A DNA stretch of 64,000 nt, taken from a virus. Numbering within the stretch: the stretch's first letter is position 1; each line of letters starts with the position of its first letter. Below, piece by piece: positions 24,411 through 32,227 of this stretch. Made by a program: the position numbers and the translations under genes. The notes under the pieces were generated by a model that searched no databases, was not told where the DNA came from, and saw only the letters and a list, made by a program, of their open reading frames with translations. The stretch spans positions 30,249 to 94,248 of the IMG/VR virus record IMGVR_UViG_3300045918_000131; one strand, given 5' to 3'.

Positions 24411-25277
24411 TTAATAGTTTGTGGACACAGAATCAAGTGTTTTGAGTTTAATGACATCATCGCCGTCGGTTGTGTCTGATGTCATCAGGTTCAACGTATT
24501 ACGTTTGGAATTCTCAGCTAAGTATTCTAATTCAGGTACACGAGTATGAGTATTATGCGATCCCAATACTACAACGACACGCTTACCAACAGACGTTATT
24601 AGCATTGAAGCAATACAACCACCAGAAGCTCGGATATAACCCGTTTTACTTACAATGAATTTACCAGTACCTACATTGTGATTAGTGTTATTAAATACTA
24701 ACGTTCTAGCATGTATTGACGTCCGATGTCTATGTTTAACATAAATTGCTCTACTAATAGTAATAGAAAAAGAAGAAGTAATAGCAGCTTGTTGAACTTC
24801 TGGATAACTCTGAGCAGCTATTATCGCTAATACTAAGTCGTTAGCTGTTGATACATTCATTATACTCAATCCTGAAGGTTCAACCAATCTAGAATGTATC
24901 ATACCTAAATTCTGTACTTTTGTATTTAACGCCCTAATACATGCTTGTCTACCTCCAGGATAATAATTACATAACATATCAGCTGCTGGATTATTTGAGC
25001 TAACTAACGCCATTTGTATTAATTGACGTCTAGTATAATTTTTAGATACTTTATCGTCTAGATCCTGTTTAGCATCTAATACAATCATAACTGTAATTAA
25101 TTTGCTAATACTTGCTATTGAACGAACTTGATCTGAATTTTCTGATTGAATAACTTTTCCAGAATCATCTGTTACTACCCAGGATTTGGCAGTAATAGGT
25201 ATAGCATAAGCTTGAGCTACTATTGACGACGACAACAACAATAATATAGCACTTGCGGTAAGAATTCTAAACATCAC
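24411..25277 (-). CDS. D-alanyl-D-alanine endopeptidase/carboxypeptidase, S11 family
   Basis: 288 residues. Cleavable signal peptide at 1-24 (ILLLLSSSIVAQAYA). Penicillin-binding motifs in order: SxxK in 'IASISKLITVM' near 57, SxN in 'ALVSSNNPAADML' near 95, and KTG in 'VSKTGYIRASGG' near 205. Resembles PBP7/PbpG, which trims peptidoglycan crosslinks in the periplasm. Its domain is complete. Could loosen the wall for release or alter the wall of the infected cell; unusual in phages. Confidence 0.9.
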   Translation of the reverse strand: MMFRILTASAILLLLSSSIVAQAYAIPITAKSWVVTDDSGKVIQSENSDQVRSIASISKLITVMIVLDAKQDLDDKVSKNYTRRQLIQMALVSSNNPAADMLCNYYPGGRQACIRALNTKVQNLGMIHSRLVEPSGLSIMNVSTANDLVLAIIAAQSYPEVQQAAITSSFSITISRAIYVKHRHRTSIHARTLVFNNTNHNVGTGKFIVSKTGYIRASGGCIASMLITSVGKRVVVVLGSHNTHTRVPELEYLAENSKRNTLNLMTSDTTDGDDVIKLKTLDSVSTNY

Positions 25278-25470
25278 GTTACTTTCTATTTGGGTTATAC
25301 CATAAACCTGTATATGGCATTATTAAACTATTTTCTGGAATCATTGATGAGTATCTATCATTTTTCCAATATCCACATATACCGTGTTCTAAATGTGTCA
25401 TCTTCTGTTGGGAACTCTGGATACACAGTTATATCAGATGACATTGGATTAATTACACGCTCTGTCTCGG

Positions 25471-26409
25471 TTACTGTTCTTCTTTCAATGGAGACCACAA
25501 CATAGATTTACTACCTTTTTTGATAGCATTGAACCCGTTCTTCCGGTAGAATCTGGTCAACGCCGCCTGGCTCACTCTACCTTTATCCCAAGGAAATAAG
25601 GTTAACACAATACTATCATTATGTGCTAATTGCTTTAATATAGTTAATGCTTTTTCACCAACCCCTTGTCTTTGCGGATCAGCCATAATCCATTTAATCT
25701 CAACTGCATCTTTCTTCGTCATACTTGGCTCTAATTCAAATACTGCAAACTGCGATGCTTGTTTTTCATCTTCTGGCCTGATATATTTACCAGTTTCATC
25801 CCATGCCATTACACGTTGGTTATCAGCATATGGCCATTCTTGAAACTGTGCATAGATCTTTTTAATCCACTCTTTAGCTTTATTATTGCCACCAATTTTA
25901 ATACGTATTGGCTCATCAGGTGTATTATCTACATATGGTTCATATTCTTCATCTAATTCCTCATAATCATATTCGCCATTAATTAAATATCCCTTACCAC
26001 CACAACGAAGACATGTTTCTTCATACTCTATGCCAGATCCATAACACATCGGGCATTGTTCTTCATCGGCATCTTCGTCTAATTTGTGACAATATCCCGC
26101 ACCATCTTCATCTAACTCTGTATATTCATCTCGGGCACGGCTTACGTCATTCATCTTACGCATTAACGCTAACCCAAGTTCCTCACTTCCATTTGTGTAT
26201 TCCATAACTGCTTTTGATAAGCGTCTAAACGACATAGTAGCTCTACGTTTTAATTCACCAGTTGTTGGGCATTGACCATTAGCATCCATTGGGGAATTTC
26301 TGGGACGTAGTGCATCGTTTGCAGCACGTTCTTTTTCGTGTAATACCCAGATGTATTCAGGCACAAAACTTGGTGCTATTGTTTCGTTTATTATTTCAGA
26401 TATCTTCAT
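25471..26409 (-). CDS. CTS-leader protein: DnaJ-type zinc finger plus GNAT acetyltransferase
   Basis: 312 residues starting MKISEIINET (ATG 26409). Helical region to about 110; a DnaJ-like zinc finger near 118-140 with two CxxCxGxG motifs (CPMCYGSG, CLRCGGKG); then a GNAT fold near 215-310: 'VEIKWIMADPQRQGVGEKAL' (acetyl-CoA pyrophosphate loop Q-x-x-G-V-G) and 'ALTRFYRKNGFNAI'. Likely packaged in the head and cleaved after I-N-E; would acetylate a host target. The target is unknown. Overlaps the next gene by a few bases. Confidence 0.75.
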   Translation of the reverse strand: MKISEIINETIAPSFVPEYIWVLHEKERAANDALRPRNSPMDANGQCPTTGELKRRATMSFRRLSKAVMEYTNGSEELGLALMRKMNDVSRARDEYTELDEDGAGYCHKLDEDADEEQCPMCYGSGIEYEETCLRCGGKGYLINGEYDYEELDEEYEPYVDNTPDEPIRIKIGGNNKAKEWIKKIYAQFQEWPYADNQRVMAWDETGKYIRPEDEKQASQFAVFELEPSMTKKDAVEIKWIMADPQRQGVGEKALTILKQLAHNDSIVLTLFPWDKGRVSQAALTRFYRKNGFNAIKKGSKSMLWSPLKEEQ

Positions 26410-26411
26410 TC

Positions 26412-27017
26412 TCAATACCCTTCTTTCTTAGCTATTTCTTTCCACTTAGTGGTTAAAGCGGCGGCAATATCTACTGGCATTGCCCATCCATTACGTCTCA
26501 TTATACTTATTAGTTTAACTGCTTGCTCTCTATCACTACTACCTGGCTTACGTGCATTCGCAAAGTCGTTCTTTAAATCATAATCATTGACATTATCGTC
26601 CCATGCACTTACCATGTTTCTACGCAGTCTATCTGCACGGTCTGTTGAATTAGTTTTACTACTCTTATATACTAATTCTAACCATGGTTCAAGGTAACTA
26701 CGTCCAGAGTATGTTTTACCTGTACGTTCTATTCCAGATAAGGTTTCTCTTGGACCTGTAATTGGTACTACTTTGCGGGTATCTTGTAATTGCCAAGCTT
26801 TCTTATCTTCATAAAAGTATGTTTTAATACCATGTGTTTTAGCTACTATTAATAGTTTTCTAACTGCTGCAGGTATTCCTTCACCCCAATTTTTACGTTC
26901 TTTTGCTGTCTCCATAGGCGTAGCATATACATGAATTGCAGTAATACCATTACCTACTGGCATTGATGGTTTTTTACTGAAGATTCTATCCTCAAATATA
27001 AACTCATTTTCTCTCAT
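26412..27017 (-). CDS. CTS-leader protein of unknown function
   Basis: 201 residues starting MRENEFIFED. Its leader shares the bases CTATCCTCAAATAT with the genes at 36828 and 38296. After the leader come 'ITAIHVYATPMETAKERKNW' and a basic helical C-terminal half ending KWKEIAKKEGY. Soluble. No recognised domain. Confidence 0.65.
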   Translation of the reverse strand: MRENEFIFEDRIFSKKPSMPVGNGITAIHVYATPMETAKERKNWGEGIPAAVRKLLIVAKTHGIKTYFYEDKKAWQLQDTRKVVPITGPRETLSGIERTGKTYSGRSYLEPWLELVYKSSKTNSTDRADRLRRNMVSAWDDNVNDYDLKNDFANARKPGSSDREQAVKLISIMRRNGWAMPVDIAAALTTKWKEIAKKEGY

Positions 27018-27529
27018 TAATTTGTCCTAGTAACTATAGATCCATCTGTTTGGATAATTTGAAATTCAATACTCCAATCCTGTTTTGATAACTTTAGCAA
27101 TATTAACGCTAATGCAGCTTGTGATCCTTCTATACTGTCGTAAAATAAAGTGTCACCGAAAGAAAATCCAACATTTAAGTTATTTGGAAATCCTGTCTTC
27201 TTTCCAGTGATAGTAGATAAAGAATAATCATCATCGGAGTTAATGGGTAGATCTTCTAGTTTTAACAATATATCGCTAGTTGTAATTACTACTAGTTTAG
27301 CTGCATTAACAAATACTAAACCTATTGGGGAATAAAATCTTCCAAGGCTTGGTACTACAGTATTATTTTTCTGTAATACAACAAAGTCTTTAGCATTGTT
27401 GGCATATTCTTTGTCGTTCTCAAATAAACACGATAATTGAACCTGTGCTAAAGTTAATACCCCACGACGGATTAAATCTTCATGAATTAGATCTATATGC
27501 CTAATAGTAACAAATTCATGTGCTCTCAT
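27017..27529 (-). CDS. CTS-leader protein, 150-170 residue family
   Basis: 170 residues starting MRAHEFVTIR. The body is a single alpha/beta domain with a closing helix ('ALALILLKLSKQDWSIEFQ'). It resembles the proteins at 31360-31821 and 38949-39446, which end with the same L-L-x-L-x-x-S-x-W pattern. The leader lacks the exact I-x-E cleavage residues, so processing is doubtful. Function unknown. Confidence 0.65.
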   Translation of the reverse strand: MRAHEFVTIRHIDLIHEDLIRRGVLTLAQVQLSCLFENDKEYANNAKDFVVLQKNNTVVPSLGRFYSPIGLVFVNAAKLVVITTSDILLKLEDLPINSDDDYSLSTITGKKTGFPNNLNVGFSFGDTLFYDSIEGSQAALALILLKLSKQDWSIEFQIIQTDGSIVTRTN

Positions 27530-27532
27530 ACC

Positions 27533-28375
27533 TTAATCCCAATCACTTTCGAACGGACTTACGCCGTTTTGATTAATTTTAACTTTTCCTACTAAGGTAA
27601 GGACGGCTGGATTAAAAAACGCAGAACTTTCGACATCCCACCCATAAGTGAATTCATTACCGCGTCCATAATCATAATGATGCACACAGTCGAAATGCAT
27701 TGCTACTTGGTCCCATGGAAAATCTGAAGTCATAGACCTATACGATTCTTCTCGATCATAAAATTTAGTTGCGCCTCTGCCTAACCTATTAAATATGTCG
27801 TAAATTTCTTCTGCGTGCTGATCATTGTCCATTTCTAATACAGTTACATTATGTGATACTTTATATAAGTACCCGGTTTCATTCATCCACGATGATTGAT
27901 TTTGTGATACCCATCTGACCCAGTCTGATGTATAAGTGCCGTTGTCTAAACGTTTTGCTGTACTGGTCCATAATGCAGCATTATACGGTTTATTATTTCC
28001 TGGGGGTACATTATTTCGTGCGGCAATAACTGGCGAACCTTCGGATATATCTTTCTCTAACCCATTAGTTAGATCGTGATCTGGCGATTTATCAGCCCAA
28101 TCTTGATACGATTGCGCAATTTCGTGGTTATATTCGTCGCCGTCTTTTTCGTAACGGTACCGGCTACTAATATTATCTAAATGTTTATCATATCTAGATT
28201 TTGCACCAGGATGTGGTCTAGGCATGAACAACTGATAAGAATTGGCTGGCATTTTACCGTGCCCGTGTTCTTTCCAAAATTGTAATTCTTCATACGCCAA
28301 ATCAACATCCGTCTTAACTATGGCTTGTTCTTTCTTCTTTCTAGAATATTCTGTTATAAATTCGTATGCTCTCAT
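27533..28375 (-). CDS. CTS-leader protein, possibly ADP-ribosyltransferase-like
   Basis: 280 residues from MRAYEFITEY (ATG 28375; an earlier Met lies 5 codons upstream). 'AALWTSTAKRLDN', then 'WVRWVSQNQSSWMNETGYLY' and 'VTVLEMDNDQHAEEIY' recall the small toxin-like folds of phage ARTs, but the three-motif core is not clear. The C-terminal third is aromatic-rich. Late, capsid-targeted role inferred from the leader. Confidence 0.6.
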   Translation of the reverse strand: MRAYEFITEYSRKKKEQAIVKTDVDLAYEELQFWKEHGHGKMPANSYQLFMPRPHPGAKSRYDKHLDNISSRYRYEKDGDEYNHEIAQSYQDWADKSPDHDLTNGLEKDISEGSPVIAARNNVPPGNNKPYNAALWTSTAKRLDNGTYTSDWVRWVSQNQSSWMNETGYLYKVSHNVTVLEMDNDQHAEEIYDIFNRLGRGATKFYDREESYRSMTSDFPWDQVAMHFDCVHHYDYGRGNEFTYGWDVESSAFFNPAVLTLVGKVKINQNGVSPFESDWD

Positions 28376-28379
28376 ATAA

Positions 28380-28943
28380 TTATTCCTCAAATACTAATAT
28401 ATATTTATGTACGTTGTTATCTAAAAAATCAGGATTACTGCTACTTATTGCAAATAACTTTTGATTCTCTAGACTAGTTATAGGACCTTTAGTATGAACA
28501 ACGTTACCGTTACCGTCTTCGATATGACATTTAGAGTAAACCGAAGCTAAACGCATTAACATTTTATGTGCTCCATCTTTAGTATTTGTATTGTCGGATT
28601 CTAGAGATTTTCCGGATTTAAGTAACAGCAATAATACATCGGTCATTTGGAAACTTGCGCCGGGCAATTTTCGTATAATTGATAATGCTAACCTAGAATG
28701 TTGCGTTGGCATTTTATGCTCTATATGCCCGACGGTTTCTTTTGTATTTAGATCAGTTATAAACGTATACCCTGTGATATATGTATACTTACTTAGATAC
28801 AATACAACTCTGTAACTACCTATATTACCTAATTCTTTAGGCTTCATAAAGTCATCGTGGTCAATATCGCTTTCGGTCATTCTTGCAAGAATGACGTTAT
28901 TGTTTGACATCTCATACTCGTTAATGAACTCATGCGCTCTCAT
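28380..28943 (-). CDS. CTS-leader protein of unknown function
   Basis: 187 residues starting MRAHEFINEY, a textbook leader for this set, with a possible cleavage after I-N-E. The body is alpha/beta with 'SYRVVLYLSKYTYITGYTF' followed by a helical segment. It ends 4-5 bases before the next leader-bearing gene. No family recognised. Confidence 0.65.
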   Translation of the reverse strand: MRAHEFINEYEMSNNNVILARMTESDIDHDDFMKPKELGNIGSYRVVLYLSKYTYITGYTFITDLNTKETVGHIEHKMPTQHSRLALSIIRKLPGASFQMTDVLLLLLKSGKSLESDNTNTKDGAHKMLMRLASVYSKCHIEDGNGNVVHTKGPITSLENQKLFAISSSNPDFLDNNVHKYILVFEE

Positions 28944-28944
28944 A

Positions 28945-29595
28945 TTATTTTCCTGAATGCCTAGGTACTACCCAAGGATCTAATATTACAGGAACATTAC
29001 CTCTCATCATAAAATTTTTCTCATGTAAATCAAGATGCCATTTCATCTTTGTTGAAATTTTTAATAATGAATTGATAGTTGTAGCTAATTTTAATAATCT
29101 ATCATTTCCTAATGCTTCGTGTAGTGTGTTATAATCCTTGGGGTATCGTACATTAAAATAATGAACAATTTTAGGAACATCAAACCCCATCGGTTGTCCT
29201 TCTTTAAATTCATCTGCTAATGTCCATGCCGCCCATCCTAATTTGGTTGCTTGTGTTAACCGTTCCATTCTAATTTGTAAATAAGTACTTTGATCAAATA
29301 CAAAACGTTCATATCCAGAGAACTTAGGTAAAAATTCATTGTCTACGTTTTTCATACAGAATTTGGCCCATATTATGAACATTTGTTGATCTCTACTTAA
29401 TTGTTTACCTTCAGAACCCTTTGTATATGATTTAGTACCAAATATCTTTAACACGTCTTTTGAATTAGGCTCAGAATATGCACTTGCGTCAACACCTTTG
29501 CCTATTCCCTTATATCCTTGTTTTGTTAGTTCAACATCGATACTTGGATTAAAATCGCTCCATTCGTCTAAATTAAACATTTCGTTTAATAACAT
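28945..29595 (-). CDS. Aminoglycoside-phosphotransferase-like kinase
   Basis: 216 residues. Leader MLLNEMFNLDE is divergent from the CTS form. Kinase features: Lys in 'DVLKIFGTKSY' (beta3-like), 'SRDQQMFIIWAKFC', 'YLQIRMERLTQATKLGWAAW', and the catalytic loop 'HLDLHEKNFMMRGNVPVILDPW' with H-x-D-L-H-x-x-N and D-P-W. Likely phosphorylates a small molecule or protein. Intact relative of the broken genes at 21455 and 40962. Confidence 0.75.
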   Translation of the reverse strand: MLLNEMFNLDEWSDFNPSIDVELTKQGYKGIGKGVDASAYSEPNSKDVLKIFGTKSYTKGSEGKQLSRDQQMFIIWAKFCMKNVDNEFLPKFSGYERFVFDQSTYLQIRMERLTQATKLGWAAWTLADEFKEGQPMGFDVPKIVHYFNVRYPKDYNTLHEALGNDRLLKLATTINSLLKISTKMKWHLDLHEKNFMMRGNVPVILDPWVVPRHSGK

Positions 29596-29608
29596 AATAA
29601 CTCACTTT

Positions 29609-30016
29609 TTAATATTTACTAATTTCGCCAGCAAATGCCATACACGATATCAACATTATGAATGCAAATATTATCAATAATATATATTTACTTTCTGATA
29701 CATCTAATACTTCTTCAACATTAATATCTACTTGTATATTGCGTTGAATTGCATTACTAATGAATGGTGGTTCTGATATCAAATGAGTATATTCTGAATA
29801 TAATAAGTCATGTTGTTCGATTAAATCTAAAATTATTTTAGCATGTGCTAATGGAAATCCTTGTCTATCTAAACGATTATTAAATCTAGATTCGCTGTTC
29901 TGTAATATACCTAACATGTACTTTCTACAATCAGAAGACCCCCAAGTCTGATGGATAGTAGCTGAAACATGTGGGTAACGTTTATCAAACTCTACAGGTA
30001 TTATTATATTGACCAT
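29609..30016 (-). CDS. Tail-anchored membrane protein, paralogue 1
   Basis: 135 residues. A soluble N-domain with 'RYPHVSATIHQTWGSSDCR' and 'RQGFPLAHAKIILDLIEQHD', then one membrane helix at the C-terminus ('ILLIIFAFIMLISCMAF'). Shares the Y-P-H, W-G-S, G-F-P and Q-H-D landmarks with 31840-32226. Its function is unknown; the anchor suggests insertion into the host inner membrane. Confidence 0.65.
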   Translation of the reverse strand: MVNIIIPVEFDKRYPHVSATIHQTWGSSDCRKYMLGILQNSESRFNNRLDRQGFPLAHAKIILDLIEQHDLLYSEYTHLISEPPFISNAIQRNIQVDINVEEVLDVSESKYILLIIFAFIMLISCMAFAGEISKY

Positions 30017-31363
30017 TTATTTCTTAGGATGTAACTGTTTATATTCTAACGTCGTTAGTACAGACCCGTCTTTATTAATGATTATCTCTTCGCTTACCCA
30101 TCTTGCTAGCCTTTTAATTATGCTATCTTCTCTTCTAGCTTCTTGAGCTACAACGTAAGATATTACTTTATTAATATTACGTATAGTTGGTGTTTCTTCT
30201 TGATCGCTAGCATAGTCAGAACACATGCTCTTTAGATATCTTGCTTTAATATCAACGGCGCTAATTAGATCTTTGTACATAACTTCGGCATCTGTGTTAT
30301 ATGTGAAGTACGACTTACCGTCTTCAGCATAACGTTCCCAATCTGTATCTCCATTTGCACTTATATAACCTTCTGAACGTACCCATTCAGAATAACTGTC
30401 GTCGTATGATTCCCATTCAATAACAATGTCATTGATGTAAAAGTCTAGTGCTTTTTCTGCTACTTTATCTAATATTGATTGTAAAAACTCATCATCTGCA
30501 AAAGCTATATAATCTTTAATAGCTGGTTCTCTTTCTGCGAACCAAGGTACTAAGTTACCGAATCTAGTTGATAATAAAGTAACTTCGTTCACTGGGTCGT
30601 CTCGTTCGTCCATAAATTGTCCAGATTCAAAGTGTAGTTGATACTTTTCTTCGTCGTCGTTGGGTTGTTTGGGAATTAAAATATACATTAATCCTTCTCT
30701 GTTATAATGATCAAACATGTTATTACCACTCATTGTGGCTGTACACCAATCAGGAGCACGTTCTTTTGACCTAACTAATTTACTACCATCCCACACTAAG
30801 CGAGCCGCAGTTCTACTTCCTGCAGTATCTTCTGGTACTACAATGACTACTTCTGTGGTTCTTAGAACCACAGAAAATTTACCAGGATCAGCTAATGCAT
30901 CTATTTCTATTAGTGCATCGACATAATTACTATCTGTTGCTATATTTCCAAGTTGACCCATATTAAATCTATTAATGTCTCGATCCGAAACCGGTAATAT
31001 ATTCTTCATCTTCATATTATGGAAAGTAGTTAACCATTCTTTACCACGTGTGGTAATATCTTCAAATTTGACTTGTATGTTGTCTAGAGGAGTTGTATAT
31101 ACTTTAACTAACCATTGAACATATTGTTTATTTTTTGTAGGGTCTACATTCTCTAATGACATTAGAACATCAGCAATTATTCGTTGTTTAGTACCATCTG
31201 TAATTGGCACTGCGTTAGAATTAACCAATTCCCCACGTGCGGTACCTAACCCGGCAGGTAAGAATCTAGATTTATCAAAACGTAACGAGTTCAACAATTT
31301 TTCGCCAAAATTATGTGCTGTTTTAGTCTGGTTATATTCTAATATAAATTCTTTAGCTCTCAT
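30017..31363 (-). CDS. Large CTS-leader protein of unknown function
   Basis: 448 residues starting MRAKEFILEY. Contains 'APDWCTATMSGNNMFDHYNR', 'GLMYILIPK' and 'YQLHFESGQFMDERDDPV', a block I associate with a phage protein family that lacks an assigned function. The C-terminal third is helical and charged. Good leader with I-L-E. A candidate internal head protein. A near-perfect inverted repeat lies within it at 30851-30875. Confidence 0.7.
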   Translation of the reverse strand: MRAKEFILEYNQTKTAHNFGEKLLNSLRFDKSRFLPAGLGTARGELVNSNAVPITDGTKQRIIADVLMSLENVDPTKNKQYVQWLVKVYTTPLDNIQVKFEDITTRGKEWLTTFHNMKMKNILPVSDRDINRFNMGQLGNIATDSNYVDALIEIDALADPGKFSVVLRTTEVVIVVPEDTAGSRTAARLVWDGSKLVRSKERAPDWCTATMSGNNMFDHYNREGLMYILIPKQPNDDEEKYQLHFESGQFMDERDDPVNEVTLLSTRFGNLVPWFAEREPAIKDYIAFADDEFLQSILDKVAEKALDFYINDIVIEWESYDDSYSEWVRSEGYISANGDTDWERYAEDGKSYFTYNTDAEVMYKDLISAVDIKARYLKSMCSDYASDQEETPTIRNINKVISYVVAQEARREDSIIKRLARWVSEEIIINKDGSVLTTLEYKQLHPKK

Positions 31364-31821
31364 TTAACTTCCTTCATAAGTCTCCAATCAGAGAATCTTA
31401 AATTAAGTAATACTAAGAAATTATTCTTTTCCTGTTCAGTATTAAATAATATAGTTCGCTGAGTATTGTCGGTTACTGGTCCTACTAATTCTGGAAATCT
31501 CCGCAACTGACCAGACACTGTATTTTTAACTATTATTTGTCCATTGGAGTCAACCGATATAAGAATATGATCATCTTTAATGTCTGCTATTGATAAAAAC
31601 TTATGTCCTGTGATTCCGGACCACCCTAAAGTAACATAGAAATATGCATTGCTGATAATAGGATCAAGTTGATAATTAACAATAAAAGTCTGAATTTCAT
31701 CACCTTCAACTGTACTTTCAATTATGAGACTGTTTTCTAATAGATATTGATTAAAACCTCGGTTAAATATTAAATTAAATTCGTTAGTAAAGTCTTCGAT
31801 GATAAATTCGTTAGCTCTCAT
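31360..31821 (-). CDS. CTS-leader protein, 150-170 residue family
   Basis: 153 residues starting MRANEFIIED. Second member of the family with 27017 and 38949 (ends 'NNFLVLLNLRFSDWRLMKEV'). Nineteen bases of its leader coding sequence recur inside the 32228-35863 gene. A late octamer lies 23 bases upstream. Confidence 0.7.
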   Translation of the reverse strand: MRANEFIIEDFTNEFNLIFNRGFNQYLLENSLIIESTVEGDEIQTFIVNYQLDPIISNAYFYVTLGWSGITGHKFLSIADIKDDHILISVDSNGQIIVKNTVSGQLRRFPELVGPVTDNTQRTILFNTEQEKNNFLVLLNLRFSDWRLMKEVK

Positions 31822-31839
31822 GCTTAAATCCTAATAATA

Positions 31840-32226
31840 TTAACTATTTATCCAGTGTAAGCTAATTACTTTAACAATTACTATGGATATAAGTACGGTT
31901 ATAATAGCTGCAATCCAAAATAGTAAATTGTCGTGTTGAACTATTGTACGTTTTGGTCTAATACTTAAAAAATAAGGTTCTTCTGGAAGTATACATGTAG
32001 GGAATAAATCGTCGTGTTGATCTATGAGTTGCATGATGAATTTAGCATCCTTCATCGGAAATCCGCTTCTTGCATTTCTAAAGTCAACATCTCTACCTTT
32101 ATCTTGTAACAAGTCTAATAGGTATTGTCTTCCTTCTATTGAACCCCATAATAATTGAAGTTTTGTACCTATGTGTGGGTATTTTTCAAAAAACTCAGTT
32201 TCTTCTAATGTTGTAATATTATACAT
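31840..32226 (-). CDS. Tail-anchored membrane protein, paralogue 2
   Basis: 128 residues. 'KYPHIGTKLQLLWGSIEGR', 'SGFPMKDAKFIMQLIDQHD' match paralogue 1. C-terminal helix 'LLFWIAAIITVLISIVIVKV' anchors it in a membrane. It sits between two CTS-leader genes but has no leader itself. Confidence 0.65.
   Translation of the reverse strand: MYNITTLEETEFFEKYPHIGTKLQLLWGSIEGRQYLLDLLQDKGRDVDFRNARSGFPMKDAKFIMQLIDQHDDLFPTCILPEEPYFLSIRPKRTIVQHDNLLFWIAAIITVLISIVIVKVISLHWINS
31845..31852 (-). promoter_or_regulatory. Late promoter octamer GATAAATA
   Basis: Minus strand, just inside the end of the 31840-32226 gene and 23 bases ahead of the ATG at 31821. Confidence 0.55.
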
Positions 32227-32227
32227 G

